From assembly GCF_030687495.1 (NCBI RefSeq), contig NZ_CP117435.1, positions 1,178,001-1,242,000 of the forward strand: 64,000 nt of DNA. Direction: 5' to 3'. The translations under genes and the position numbers were made by a program. Every line of letters begins with the position of its first letter. The first letter of the stretch is position 1. Shown piece after piece: positions 1-7,832 of this stretch. The notes below the pieces were generated by a model. That model saw only the letters and a list, made by a program, of their open reading frames with translations. It was not told where the DNA came from and ran no database searches. This stretch comes from Pseudomonas sp. FP453 (GTDB lineage: Bacteria > Pseudomonadota > Gammaproteobacteria > Pseudomonadales > Pseudomonadaceae).

Positions 1-528
1 CTTGAAGGTTTGCGCGTGGCCGTCCAGGGCTTGGGCAACGTCGGCTACGCCCTCGCCGAACAACTGCACGCGGCCGGTGCCGAACTGCTGGTGAGCGATA
101 TCGATCACGGCAAAGTGCAATTGGCCATGGAGCAACTGGGCGCGCATCCCATCGCCAACGACGCCTTGCTCAGCACCCCCTGCGACATCCTCGCACCCTG
201 CGGCCTGGGCGCCGTATTCAACCGCCAGAGCGTCGGCCAACTGCGCTGCGCCGCCGTCGCCGGCTCGGCCAGCGCGCAGCTGACCAATCTGGACATCGCC
301 GACCAACTGGAAGGGCGCGGCATCCTCTACGCCCCCGACTACGTGATCAATTCCGGCGGCCTGATCTACGTCGCCCTCAAGCACAACGGCGCAGAACTGC
401 CCGACATCACCGCGCACCTGTCGAATATCGGCACGCGCCTGACGGAAATCTTCGCCCATGCCCAGGCCGAAAAACGCAGCCCCGCGCGAGTGGCGGACGA
501 ACTGGCCGAGCGCCTGCTCTACAAATGA
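1..528 (+). CDS. Glu/Leu/Phe/Val dehydrogenase, leucine dehydrogenase-like (5' truncated)
   Basis: The window opens inside this gene; the frame is open from base 1 and ends at a TGA at 526-528, so about 175 C-terminal residues are visible. They form the NAD-binding half of an amino-acid dehydrogenase: a Rossmann GxGxxG (QGLGNVG, residues 9-15 of the fragment), the DILAPCGLGAV segment and the VINSGGLIYVA segment typical of leucine/valine dehydrogenases. Such enzymes deaminate branched-chain amino acids to 2-oxo acids with NAD. The catalytic lysine lies in the missing N-terminal half, so exact substrate cannot be judged. The gene converges on yebG with a shared terminator between them. Confidence 0.85.
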   Translation, partial: LEGLRVAVQGLGNVGYALAEQLHAAGAELLVSDIDHGKVQLAMEQLGAHPIANDALLSTPCDILAPCGLGAVFNRQSVGQLRCAAVAGSASAQLTNLDIADQLEGRGILYAPDYVINSGGLIYVALKHNGAELPDITAHLSNIGTRLTEIFAHAQAEKRSPARVADELAERLLYK

Positions 529-540
529 CCCACGCATTAA

Positions 541-575
541 AAAGGCCCTGAATCCATGATTCAGGGCCTGTTCAA
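541..575. terminator. Bidirectional hairpin terminator between the dehydrogenase gene and yebG
   Basis: A perfect 11-bp stem (GGCCCTGAATC at 544-554 with GATTCAGGGCC at 558-568) with a 3-nt loop lies between two converging genes. It is preceded by an A run and followed by a short T-containing stretch, so it can serve both strands. Confidence 0.75.
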
Positions 576-583
576 TTCGGGCT

Positions 584-844
584 TTATTCCGCCGGCGGGT
601 TCAGCAACTCGGACAATGCGTCCGGTTGGCTCTTGAACGCCTTGGCAAACACATCGCGGTTCTTCGCCATGTAGATCCCGGCTTCCTCCACCTGCTGCTC
701 GCTCAACGACGGCACGGCTTTTTGCAACACTTCTGCGAGCAACTCAGCGAGTTCAAGCATCTTGTCATGACGGTCAGCTTCGGCTTTATCCATGAACAAA
801 CGCTCCAGATCTCGGCTGCTGCGGTATACCACTTCGACGGCCAT
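584..844 (-). CDS. yebG: YebG family SOS-induced protein
   Basis: An 86-residue protein starting MAVEVVYRSSRDLE and carrying the conserved ADRHDKMLELAELLAEVL block matches the YebG family, small DNA-damage-inducible proteins of unknown biochemical role (E. coli YebG is about 96 residues). It has no signal peptide or membrane segment and is rich in charged residues. The start is the only reasonable ATG, and a near-consensus LexA operator lies about 45 bp upstream (886-905), which independently supports both the identity and SOS control. Monocistronic, convergent with the upstream dehydrogenase gene. Confidence 0.88.
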   Translation of the reverse strand: MAVEVVYRSSRDLERLFMDKAEADRHDKMLELAELLAEVLQKAVPSLSEQQVEEAGIYMAKNRDVFAKAFKSQPDALSELLNPPAE

Positions 845-885
845 TCACCACCTCACATGCCTTCACGATAGTTGTCTTTTGCGAC

Positions 886-905
886 TACTGTATTTATATA
901 CAGCG
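886..905 (-). promoter_or_regulatory. LexA (SOS) box upstream of yebG
   Basis: TACTGTATTTATATACAG at 886-903 contains CTG-N10-CAG with an AT-rich centre and TA flanks, a near-perfect match to the gamma-proteobacterial LexA operator (TACTGTATATATATACAGTA). It sits 42-60 bp upstream of the yebG start codon. Confidence 0.88.
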
Positions 906-1069
906 AAAAGGGTAAGCCAAACCGTGGGGTTTGGGTAGCAGTTTTTTAATGTAGTTGGAAAATTGGGGTTTGCTATAACGGAAATTTCTGACAACTTGCC
1001 GGGGTTGCGCTGGAATTGTCCGGTGGCTTACCTTCCTCGGGCGCTGCATTTGCAGCGAGTGGGCTTGGC

Positions 1070-1266
1070 GGCCCAACAAGGAAGCGCAACAACCCCCCGT
1101 GAGGCTGCAGACGTTTTTGCATTTGCATTCTTGTGTTATGGCGGGTTGCGCATGGACCCTTCGGGGTGCCGGGTCGTTCCTTACCGGTCCGCCAACCTTG
1201 TGCAATCCGTCACCCAATCTGCTTGGCGGCAGACGGTGATGGTTTCTTTACTAAGGAACTAGGCCA
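1070..1266 (+). ncRNA. Structured 5' leader of the DUF6124 gene
   Basis: The 360-bp gap between yebG and the DUF6124 gene is not plain spacer. At 1140-1193 a GGCGG/CCGCC pairing encloses an ACCC-TTCG-GGGT tetraloop hairpin (1156-1167) and further GC-rich pairing, ending about 70 bp before the ATG. From memory, closely similar GGCGGGTTGCG...GGTCCGCC segments precede DUF3077/DUF6124 genes in other pseudomonads; that recollection is unverified. It could be an sRNA, a riboregulator or a translation-control leader. The region 905-1069 shows nothing recognisable beyond the yebG promoter. Confidence 0.5.
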
Positions 1267-1512
1267 ATGAAGAAAATTACTCCCAATCCTCCGGCTACCG
1301 ACTCGACACTATTCTGCGTTGCACCCGAAGCTGACACTGAAACCTTACTGGCCAACGCCAGCGAAACCCTATGCAGTGCCCGTGAAATGGCTAACACGCT
1401 GGCATTCGACCTTGACGGTCCGCAGCGGAGTCTAGTGTTAGCTATTCACCAATTGGTTGAAATGGGCTGCCTGTTAGTCGACCGAGCGTTAGAGAAAGTC
1501 GCACCAGTGTGA
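1267..1512 (+). CDS. DUF6124 (formerly DUF3077) family protein
   Basis: An 81-residue protein beginning MKKITPNPPAT, with the central pattern LLANASETLCSAREMANTLA and the tail LVEMGCLLVDRALEKV, typical of the small Pseudomonas-restricted DUF3077/DUF6124 family, whose function is unknown. It is predicted cytoplasmic and largely helical. An AAGGA ribosome site at 1253-1257 lies about 9 nt before the ATG. The long structured leader upstream suggests post-transcriptional control. Confidence 0.75.
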   Translation: MKKITPNPPATDSTLFCVAPEADTETLLANASETLCSAREMANTLAFDLDGPQRSLVLAIHQLVEMGCLLVDRALEKVAPV

Positions 1513-1663
1513 TGCGTGGTCCTCTGACCGCTCCTGCAATTTGGGGCGGTCAAAACATGGTCCCAATGGCTTCGATTTTTCCTGTTACTCACTTCATCGC
1601 TCAAAGCACGACAGCGAAAACGCGAGCGACTAGACTTCTTTTTCATCGACAACGGAGGCTTTT

Positions 1664-1852
1664 ATGGACACTTCCTTTTCCTCTGGTATCCACGCAGATA
1701 CCGAAGAGCAGGCCGATAGCTACGACCGCTGGTTTCGCGCCAAGGTACAAGCTGCTCTTGATGACACCAGCCCCGGCATTCCTCACGACGAGGTGATGGC
1801 CGAGATGCAAGCGTTGATCGAGTCCAAACTCAAGAAAGGCGATGCTGATTGA
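1664..1852 (+). CDS. Type II antitoxin, stability-determinant type
   Basis: A 62-residue acidic protein (EEQADSYDRWFRAKVQAALDD...HDEVMAEMQALIESK) resembling the short stability-determinant/RelB-like antitoxins that pair with RelE/ParE toxins. Family members bind and neutralise the toxin and usually repress their own promoter. A CGGAGG ribosome site stands just upstream of the ATG. The stop codon overlaps the toxin start by 11 nt, the usual translational coupling of such modules. Confidence 0.8.
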   Translation: MDTSFSSGIHADTEEQADSYDRWFRAKVQAALDDTSPGIPHDEVMAEMQALIESKLKKGDAD

Positions 1853-2111
1853 GTGGGTGCCCGCAGCGCGGGTGGAACTTCGGCAAATTATTGATTACCT
1901 CAGTCATCGCAATCCTGTCGCAGCTCTCGAGATAAAGCGTTCAATCGAAGCTTCGGTTCTGGCGCTCTCCCGCAGACCCCACCTTTACCGTCCTGGCAGA
2001 GTCCTTGGTACGCGAGAAATGGTCGTACATCCGAATTATCTGGTCGTATACAAAGTGACAGACAACATTCGGATTCTCTCTGTTTTACACGCACGCCAGC
2101 GATATCCCTGA
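1842..2111 (+). CDS. RelE/ParE family toxin
   Basis: An 89-residue basic protein with the ParE/RelE-fold pattern: an N-terminal strand (MLIEWVPAARVELRQIIDYL), a central RRPHLYRPGRV segment and the C-terminal VVYKVTDNIRILSVLHARQRYP strands. ParE members poison DNA gyrase and RelE members cut mRNA on ribosomes; the sequence does not clearly decide between them, though the HARQ ending is common in ParE-like proteins. It overlaps the antitoxin gene by 11 nt and is followed by a strong hairpin. Confidence 0.85.
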   Translation: MLIEWVPAARVELRQIIDYLSHRNPVAALEIKRSIEASVLALSRRPHLYRPGRVLGTREMVVHPNYLVVYKVTDNIRILSVLHARQRYP

Positions 2112-2125
2112 TTGACCCGCCTTTC

Positions 2126-2158
2126 GGATGAGCAAAGTATTTACTTTGCTCATCCTTA
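2126..2158 (+). terminator. Terminator of the toxin-antitoxin operon
   Basis: A perfect 14-bp stem, 2126-2139 with 2142-2155, and a 2-nt gap (TT) lies 15 nt after the toxin stop codon. The T tract after it is short. Confidence 0.65.
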
Positions 2159-2279
2159 CACGTGCCTCATGTCACCCCGCCACCATCTCATACCTGCCCC
2201 TGGCCTTTTTTCTGCATGCAGAACAACCGTCACGTCCAACCCGCATTATCCGGTCGAGCCGACCTAAGGAAGCATCATC

Positions 2280-2768
2280 GTGAAAATCAACTGGGCCGAA
2301 AGGCTGCGCCAGAACGTGCATGAACTGGCTGAGTCCCTGGGCAACCTGTTTGTCGAGTCGTTCCACTATCTGGCGCTGTTCGCCATTGGTGCGGTGACGG
2401 CCTGGGCGGCGGTGATGGAGTTTCTGGGGATGCTGGAGAACGGGCACATCAAGATCGATGACATCTTGCTGCTGTTCATCTACCTGGAACTGGGCGCGAT
2501 GGTCGGGATTTATTTCAAGACCAACCACATGCCCGTGCGCTTCCTGATCTACGTGGCGATCACTGCGCTGACACGCCTGCTGATCTCCAACGTGTCCCAC
2601 CACAACCCGCCAGACGTAGGCATCATCTACCTGTGCGGTGGGATTCTGCTGTTGGCGTTCTCGATCCTGGTGGTGCGTTACGCTTCGTCGGCGTTCCCCT
2701 CGGTGAAGGTTGATGGCCCGCGTCGCAAAGGCGAAGCGAACCTGGAAACCGAGAAAGGCGAGCTTTAA
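2280..2768 (+). CDS. psiE: PsiE family inner-membrane protein
   Basis: A 162-residue protein with a short amphipathic N-terminus and four hydrophobic segments (about residues 27-50, 58-75, 85-105 and 118-138). The PsiE hallmarks are the FLGMLENGHIKIDDILLLFIYLELGAM region and the KTNHMPVRFLIYVAITALTRLL region. PsiE was named as phosphate-starvation inducible in E. coli; its biochemical role is unknown. The start is GTG at 2280 with AAGGA upstream. Its stop overlaps the convergent stop of the next gene, so the two transcripts are antisense at their ends. Confidence 0.85.
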   Translation: MKINWAERLRQNVHELAESLGNLFVESFHYLALFAIGAVTAWAAVMEFLGMLENGHIKIDDILLLFIYLELGAMVGIYFKTNHMPVRFLIYVAITALTRLLISNVSHHNPPDVGIIYLCGGILLLAFSILVVRYASSAFPSVKVDGPRRKGEANLETEKGEL

Positions 2769-3079
2769 AGCCCGACGCTGAAGGGCAGCGCTCGCGCCGG
2801 CGGGCGCTGCAACAGTTTGTGGTCGCCATCGGTCATCACCGCGAGGATCTCCATGGCGCTGTGGCCCTGTTCGATGGCGATGCCAAATTGGATGCTTTGC
2901 ACCAGGCGTTTGAGCCGCTGCGGGTCGTTGCGTTGCTCGGCGCTGATCATGCGCTTGGCTACCACACCCGCCTCGTTGGAGAGGGTGAGCATGATGCTGC
3001 CATCCAGCCGCTGGATGCTGAGGTTGACGCGGTAGTCGGGGGTGAAGGTGTCAGTGATGATCTGAAAAGGATTGTCCAT
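2765..3079 (-). CDS. DUF3509-like small protein
   Basis: About 104 residues from the ATG at 3079 (MDNPFQIITDTF); a longer frame starts at 3112 but only the downstream ATG has a purine-rich ribosome site. The body (YRVNLSIQRLDGSIMLTLSN...VAKRMISAEQRNDPQRLKRLVQSI) resembles the Pseudomonas DUF3509 family of unknown function. No signal peptide or membrane segment. Convergent with psiE and overlapping its stop by 4 nt. Confidence 0.65.
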   Translation of the reverse strand: MDNPFQIITDTFTPDYRVNLSIQRLDGSIMLTLSNEAGVVAKRMISAEQRNDPQRLKRLVQSIQFGIAIEQGHSAMEILAVMTDGDHKLLQRPPARALPFSVGL

Positions 3080-3225
3080 GGTGCGTACCGCCTGATAAGA
3101 ACATGCAGTCATTGACGGCCGGTGGCGGGATTAGTTCGCATCTCCTGACCACTGGCCATTGCCCTCATTCCCTGTACAGCAAGGGCCGTGCCGTACAGCG
3201 AACCCTCAATCGCTGAAGTCCCCCC

Positions 3226-3315
3226 TGTGGGAGCGGGCTTGCCCGCGATTACGCTGTGTCAGCTTGCTAAAACTTGGCTGACAGACCGCTATCGCGGGCA
3301 AGCCCGCTCCCACAC
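3226..3315. repeat. REP doublet (REPIN), GTGGGAGCGGGCTTGCCCGCGAT type
   Basis: Two inverted copies of a REP element (left arm from 3226, right arm ending about 3315) flank a 40-nt variable loop. The doublet lies between the DUF3509-like gene and the 3' end of sdaC. Confidence 0.85.
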
Positions 3316-3337
3316 TGGATTGTGTTTGTGCGTTGTT

Positions 3338-4630
3338 TCAGGGCAAGACCGAAAAAACGATCGCAGACAGCGCAATCAACCCGATCACCACCACAAACAC
3401 ATTCGACACCTGGCCCGAATACTGGCGCAGCGATGGCACGCGGCGAATCGCGTACATCGGCATCAGGAACAACAGGCACGCGATGATCGGCCCGCCCATG
3501 GTTTCGATCATGCCCAGGATGCTTGGGTTGAAGGTAGCCACGGCCCAGCAGGTCAACACCATGAAGATCGCGGTGGAACGCTCCAGCCATTTGGCCGACA
3601 TCGAGCGGTTGCGCCCACGCAGGGATTTGACGATCAAGCCCTGGAAACCTTCGCTGGCGCCGATGTAGTGGCCAAGGAAGGATTTGGTAATGGCCACCAG
3701 CGCGATCAACGGTGCCGCGTAGGCGATCACCGGGGTCTGGAAGTGGTTGGCCAGGTACGACAGGATCGAAATGTTCTGCGCCTTGGCGGCCGCCAGGTCT
3801 GCCGGCGACAGGGCCAGCACACAGCTGAAGCAGAAGAACATCACCGTCAACACCATCATGCCGTGGGCGGTGGCGAGGATGCCGCTGCTCTTGCGCTCGG
3901 CCTGCGCGCCGTACACGCGTTTTTGATCGACGGCGAACGCCGAGATGATCGGCGAGTGGTTGAAGGAAAACACCATCACCGGGATCGCCAGCCACAGGGT
4001 CTTGAAGAACAGCGGCATGGGCATGCCATCACCGGCCGAGGCGAAGAACGCGCCGTTCCAGTTGGGGATCAGGCTGACGGCCAGCAACAGCAGCGCGGCG
4101 ACGAACGGGTACACCAGCACGCTCATGGCCTTGACGATCACGCCCTGGCCGCACCGCACAATCGCCATCAAGCCGAGGATCAGCACCAGCGACAGGATCG
4201 CCCGGGGCGGCGGGGCGATGTGCAGTTGGTGTTCCATGAAGCTGCTCAGGGTGTTGGTCAGCGCCACGCTGTACACCAGCAGGATCGGGAAGATGGCAAA
4301 GAAATACAGCAGGGTGATGAGCTTTCCTGCACCGACGCCGAAATGTTCCTCGACCACTTCGGTGATGTCGCCGGATTTGCCCGACAGCACAAAGCGCGTC
4401 AGCCCACGGTGGGCGAAGAAGGTCATCGGGAAGGCCAGCAGCGCCAGCACGATCAGCGGCCAGAAGCCACCAACGCCGGCGTTGATCGGCAGGAACAGGG
4501 TGCCGGCGCCGATGGCGGTGCCGTAGAGGCCGAGCATCCAAGTGGTGTCGTGTTTGGTCCAGCCTTTGCTCACGGTCGTTGTTGCAGTTTCAGCAGGATT
4601 TTCGGCAGCAGGTGTACGTACATCGGTCAT
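3338..4630 (-). CDS. sdaC: Serine/proton symporter, HAAAP family (SdaC-like)
   Basis: About 430 residues with eleven hydrophobic helices and the hydroxy/aromatic amino-acid permease motif GLYGTAIGAGTLFLP near the N-terminus. Other family marks are the GFWPL segment and ITKSFLGHYIGASEG. Members import serine (SdaC) or threonine/aromatic amino acids with protons. I place the start at the ATG at 4630 (MTDVRTPAAEN), which has a GAGG site 8 nt upstream, rather than at the longer frame. It lies 60 nt downstream of sdaA on the same strand, so uptake and deamination of serine are probably co-transcribed. Confidence 0.88.
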   Translation of the reverse strand: MTDVRTPAAENPAETATTTVSKGWTKHDTTWMLGLYGTAIGAGTLFLPINAGVGGFWPLIVLALLAFPMTFFAHRGLTRFVLSGKSGDITEVVEEHFGVGAGKLITLLYFFAIFPILLVYSVALTNTLSSFMEHQLHIAPPPRAILSLVLILGLMAIVRCGQGVIVKAMSVLVYPFVAALLLLAVSLIPNWNGAFFASAGDGMPMPLFFKTLWLAIPVMVFSFNHSPIISAFAVDQKRVYGAQAERKSSGILATAHGMMVLTVMFFCFSCVLALSPADLAAAKAQNISILSYLANHFQTPVIAYAAPLIALVAITKSFLGHYIGASEGFQGLIVKSLRGRNRSMSAKWLERSTAIFMVLTCWAVATFNPSILGMIETMGGPIIACLLFLMPMYAIRRVPSLRQYSGQVSNVFVVVIGLIALSAIVFSVLP

Positions 4631-4690
4631 CGTTATTGCCTCGTTATTATTTTTGCGCGGGCTCACGTTGGGACGGTCAGGGAATGCTCC

Positions 4691-6067
4691 TCAGCATTCC
4701 ACCCAGCTCACGGCCAGGCCGCCCCGTGAAGTTTCTTTGTATTTGTCATGCATGTCGGCGCCGGTATCGCGCATGGTGCGGATCACCCGGTCGAGGGAGA
4801 TGAAGTGTTTGCCATCACCGCGCAGGGCCATTTGCGTGGCGTTGATCGCCTTGACGGCGGCGATGGCGTTGCGCTCGATGCACGGCACCTGGACCAGGCC
4901 GCCGACCGGATCGCAGGTCAGGCCGAGGTTGTGTTCCAGGCCGATTTCGGCGGCGTTTTCCAGTTGCTCCGGGGTGGCGCCGAGCACATCGGCCAAGCCA
5001 GCGGCGGCCATGGCGCAGGCCGAGCCGACTTCGCCCTGGCAACCGACTTCGGCGCCGGAGATCGAGGCGTTTTTCTTGCACAGGATGCCGACGGCGGCAG
5101 CGGCCAGGAAGAAATTGACCACGTCATCGTCGGACGCTTCAGGGTTGAATTTCATGTAGTAATGCAGCACCGCCGGGATGATCCCCGCTGCGCCGTTGGT
5201 CGGTGCCGTAACCATGCGCCCGCCAGCGGCGTTTTCTTCGTTGACGGCGAGGGCGAACAGGTTGACCCATTCCATCGCCGACAAGGTCGACGTGATCACG
5301 TTCGGTTTGCCGATTTCCAGCAGGCTGCGGTGCAATTTCGCCGCGCGGCGCGGCACATCCAGGCCACCTGGCAAGATGCCTTCATCGCGCAGGCCTTGTT
5401 CCACGCACTCGCGCATCACCGACCAGATATGCAGCAGGCCGCTGCGGATTTGTTCGTCGCTGCGCCAGGCGCGTTCGTTGGCCATCATCAGTTCGGAAAC
5501 CCGCAAGCCATGCTTGTTGCACAGGGCCAGCAGTTCCACGGCGCTGGAAAAGTCGTAGGGCAATTCCACGTCGCTGGTCGGCGCGATGCCCGATTCAGCC
5601 TCAGCCGCTTCGATGATGAAACCGCCGCCCACCGAGTAATAGGTTTGTTCGCTCAACAGGCCGCTGTCGCCGTAGGCGTGCAGGGACATGGCGTTGGGGT
5701 GGTAGGGCAGGCTTTCGTCCAGCAGCAGGAGATCGCTTTGCCAGTTGAAGGCAATGTCCTGAAGGCCTGCGAGCAACAGCCGGCCGGATTCGCGCAGGTG
5801 CTGGATACGGGCATTGATCGAGGTGGGGTCGACTGTGTCCGGCCACTCGCCCATCAGCCCCATCACGCAGGCACGGTCAGTGGCATGGCCGACCCCGGTG
5901 GCGGACAGCGAGCCATACAGGCGCACTTCAACGCGGCGCGTGTCGCTCAGCAGTTGTTGATCGATCAGGGCTTGGGCGAAGGTCGCCGCCGCCCGCATCG
6001 GGCCGACGGTGTGGGAGCTGGAGGGGCCGATGCCCACTTTGAATAGATCGAAAACACTGATAGCCAT
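4691..6067 (-). CDS. sdaA: L-serine ammonia-lyase, single-chain iron-sulfur type
   Basis: A 458-residue enzyme converting L-serine to pyruvate and ammonia. The N-terminal beta domain starts [22 protein letters not shown], the family signature; the C-terminal catalytic domain carries cysteines in [34 protein letters not shown] and VQVPCIERN, from which the [4Fe-4S] ligands come. The length matches family norms. It is first in a likely sdaA-sdaC operon and divergent from a LysR gene 138 bp away, which suggests serine-responsive local control. Confidence 0.95.
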   Translation of the reverse strand: MAISVFDLFKVGIGPSSSHTVGPMRAAATFAQALIDQQLLSDTRRVEVRLYGSLSATGVGHATDRACVMGLMGEWPDTVDPTSINARIQHLRESGRLLLAGLQDIAFNWQSDLLLLDESLPYHPNAMSLHAYGDSGLLSEQTYYSVGGGFIIEAAEAESGIAPTSDVELPYDFSSAVELLALCNKHGLRVSELMMANERAWRSDEQIRSGLLHIWSVMRECVEQGLRDEGILPGGLDVPRRAAKLHRSLLEIGKPNVITSTLSAMEWVNLFALAVNEENAAGGRMVTAPTNGAAGIIPAVLHYYMKFNPEASDDDVVNFFLAAAAVGILCKKNASISGAEVGCQGEVGSACAMAAAGLADVLGATPEQLENAAEIGLEHNLGLTCDPVGGLVQVPCIERNAIAAVKAINATQMALRGDGKHFISLDRVIRTMRDTGADMHDKYKETSRGGLAVSWVEC

Positions 6068-6205
6068 GCTAAAGCCTTACAAGCAATGGAGTAGGAATCG
6101 CTGCCATGTTTTGTAGGACGAGCGCAATTGGCGCGATACTGAGCCTCTGGATCGGCACTGACCAACGAATTATCCTAAGACACCCTTTAGCAGGACTAAA
6201 CTCTT

Positions 6206-7153
6206 ATGACCCGTCCCCTCCATGGCCAGACCTACGTCTGGTTGCACGTTTTCTCCTGTGCTGCGCGGCATTTGTCATTCACCCGCTGCGCCGAAGAACT
6301 GCACATCACGCCGGGGGCGGTGAGCCAGCAGATTCGCCAGTTGGAGGAGCGCCTGGGGTTTCGCTTGTTCCATCGCCGCGCACGGGGGGTGGAGCTCAGC
6401 GCCGAAGGGCAGCGGCTGGCGGCGACGGTGGGGGAGGCCTACGGCAGCATCGATGCCGAGTTGCAGCGGCTGGACGCGGGGATGATCAGCGGCACCTTGC
6501 GCCTGCGCTCGATCCCATCGTTTCTCGGCAAATGGTTGACCCCGCGTTTACCGCGTTTGCAGCAACGTTTCCCGGACATTCAACTGCGCATGGTCGCCGA
6601 AGACAGCAGCATCGCCCTGCACGAGGGCGACTTCGACCTGGCCATCGACTTGAACGACGGCAGCTACCCCGGCCTGTTATCCACAGCCCTGTTGGACGAG
6701 CAGATTTTCCCGGTGTGTGCGCCGAGCCTGTTGCGTGGACGGCCGCCGCTGCATGGGCCGGCGGATCTGGCGCACTTTCCCCTGCTACACGACATCACCG
6801 CCTGGCGTGGGAGTTATGAATATGCGGAGTGGGAGTTTTACCTGAATGCCATCGGTTATCACGACGCCGACGTGCGCCGTGGGCACACCTTCAACCGCAA
6901 CCACCTGACCATCGAAGCCGCCATCGCCGGCATGGGCGTGGCCATTGCGCGACGCACCTTGCTCAACGACGAACTGGAACGCGGCACCTTGATCGTGCCG
7001 TTCGGCCTGGCCGTGCCCAACCATAAACGCTATGTGCTGCTGTATGCGCCAGGCGCGCTGAGCCACCCGGGCGTGCGTGCGGTGCATGATTGGCTGGTGG
7101 AGGAGGCGGAGATTTTTCGCGGCTTGCACCCGTTGGGCGACGGGCAATTGTGA
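6206..7153 (+). CDS. LysR family regulator, GcvA-like, divergent from sdaA
   Basis: A 315-residue LysR-type regulator. The N-terminal winged helix-turn-helix reads VFSCAARHLSFTRCAEELHITPGAVSQQIRQLEERLG (about residues 14-50), the GcvA subgroup form. A substrate-binding domain follows (DLAIDLNDG, FPLLHD, GMGVAIARRTLL). Divergence from sdaA-sdaC over a 138-bp gap makes it the probable regulator of serine catabolism; that is inference from position. Confidence 0.85.
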   Translation: MTRPLHGQTYVWLHVFSCAARHLSFTRCAEELHITPGAVSQQIRQLEERLGFRLFHRRARGVELSAEGQRLAATVGEAYGSIDAELQRLDAGMISGTLRLRSIPSFLGKWLTPRLPRLQQRFPDIQLRMVAEDSSIALHEGDFDLAIDLNDGSYPGLLSTALLDEQIFPVCAPSLLRGRPPLHGPADLAHFPLLHDITAWRGSYEYAEWEFYLNAIGYHDADVRRGHTFNRNHLTIEAAIAGMGVAIARRTLLNDELERGTLIVPFGLAVPNHKRYVLLYAPGALSHPGVRAVHDWLVEEAEIFRGLHPLGDGQL

Positions 7154-7293
7154 GGATTGCTGGGCGTAGGAAGTTGTAACTAACTCCCCACCCTAACAGC
7201 GTTTTTGATCGTAGTCAGGGTTAATTTGTAATGTGGGATTTATCTTTGAAAAGGGGTTGAATTGTTCGGCTGACTGCTCAATTGTGTAGTCAA

Positions 7294-7335
7294 GAGGTCA
7301 TGGTTTCACCGCATCGGTGTTGCAGTTGTGACCTC
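7294..7335 (+). promoter_or_regulatory. Inverted repeat in the leader of the HPF-like gene
   Basis: GAGGTCA (7294-7300) and TGACCTC (7329-7335) form a perfect 7-bp inverted repeat about 30 bp before the start codon. It could be an RNA stem or a protein-binding site. The rest of the 7154-7365 gap is AT-rich and probably holds the promoter. Confidence 0.3.
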
Positions 7336-7365
7336 TCGCGAGCTAGCTGAAATAAGGGAAAAACT

Positions 7366-7776
7366 ATGCAAATCCAAGTCAATAGCGATAACCATATTGA
7401 AAGCAGCATCCGACTGGAGGAGTGGGTACGTACTACCATTGAAAGCACGCTCGAACGTTACGAAGAGGACCTGACCCGCGTTGAGGTCTACCTGCGGGAT
7501 GAGAACGGCGACAAGCCCGGCCCCCACGATTTGAGCTGCCGCCTGGAAGCACGGCCAAAAGGCCATCAGCCGCTCTCGGTACTGCACAAGGCCGATACCC
7601 TGGAACAGGCGATCGACGGTGCGGCGACCAAGCTGGACCATGCGCTGGAGCATCTGTTTGGCAAGCTGCAAGGCAAGCCTCGCGCTGCCGCGAAACCCCA
7701 GCCAGCCAAAAGCGTGAATGATGACGCGCTTGAAGAGGAATTCCTGGAAAACGAAAACGCTGCACTCAATAGCTGA
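7366..7776 (+). CDS. HPF/RaiA family ribosome-associated factor
   Basis: 136 residues. The N-terminal domain (MQIQVNSDNHIESSIRLEEWVRTTIESTLERYEEDLTRVEVYLRDEN) has the beta-alpha-beta pattern of HPF/RaiA proteins, which bind the 30S subunit to hibernate or protect ribosomes. A low-complexity Ala/Pro/Lys stretch and an acidic tail (EEEFLENEN) follow. It is shorter than long-form HPF and lacks that form's C-terminal dimerisation domain. AAGGG precedes the ATG; an intrinsic terminator follows. Confidence 0.8.
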   Translation: MQIQVNSDNHIESSIRLEEWVRTTIESTLERYEEDLTRVEVYLRDENGDKPGPHDLSCRLEARPKGHQPLSVLHKADTLEQAIDGAATKLDHALEHLFGKLQGKPRAAAKPQPAKSVNDDALEEEFLENENAALNS

Positions 7777-7797
7777 CAGTTTTTTCAACCCCACTGA

Positions 7798-7832
7798 AGA
7801 CGGGCCTGCATTTGCAGGCCCGTTTGCGTTTA
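7798..7832. terminator. Intrinsic terminator shared by the HPF-like gene and the MFS gene
   Basis: CGGGCCTGC (7801-7809) pairs with GCAGGCCCG (7814-7822) across a 4-nt loop and is followed by a T-rich stretch. It lies in the 53-bp gap between two converging genes. Confidence 0.8.

Noticed and set aside
963..1262. 99-codon frame in the DUF6124 leader
   Set aside because: It runs through the hairpins of the leader and its sequence is dictated by them; no ribosome site. Treated as RNA structure, not a protein.
3188..4729. 513-codon plus-strand frame opposite sdaC
   Set aside because: Shadow of the transporter gene, starts inside a REP element.
4748..6046. Long plus-strand open frame opposite sdaA
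   Set aside because: Low-complexity His/Gly/Gln/Ala-rich translation typical of the complement of a GC-rich gene; sdaA on the other strand is certain.
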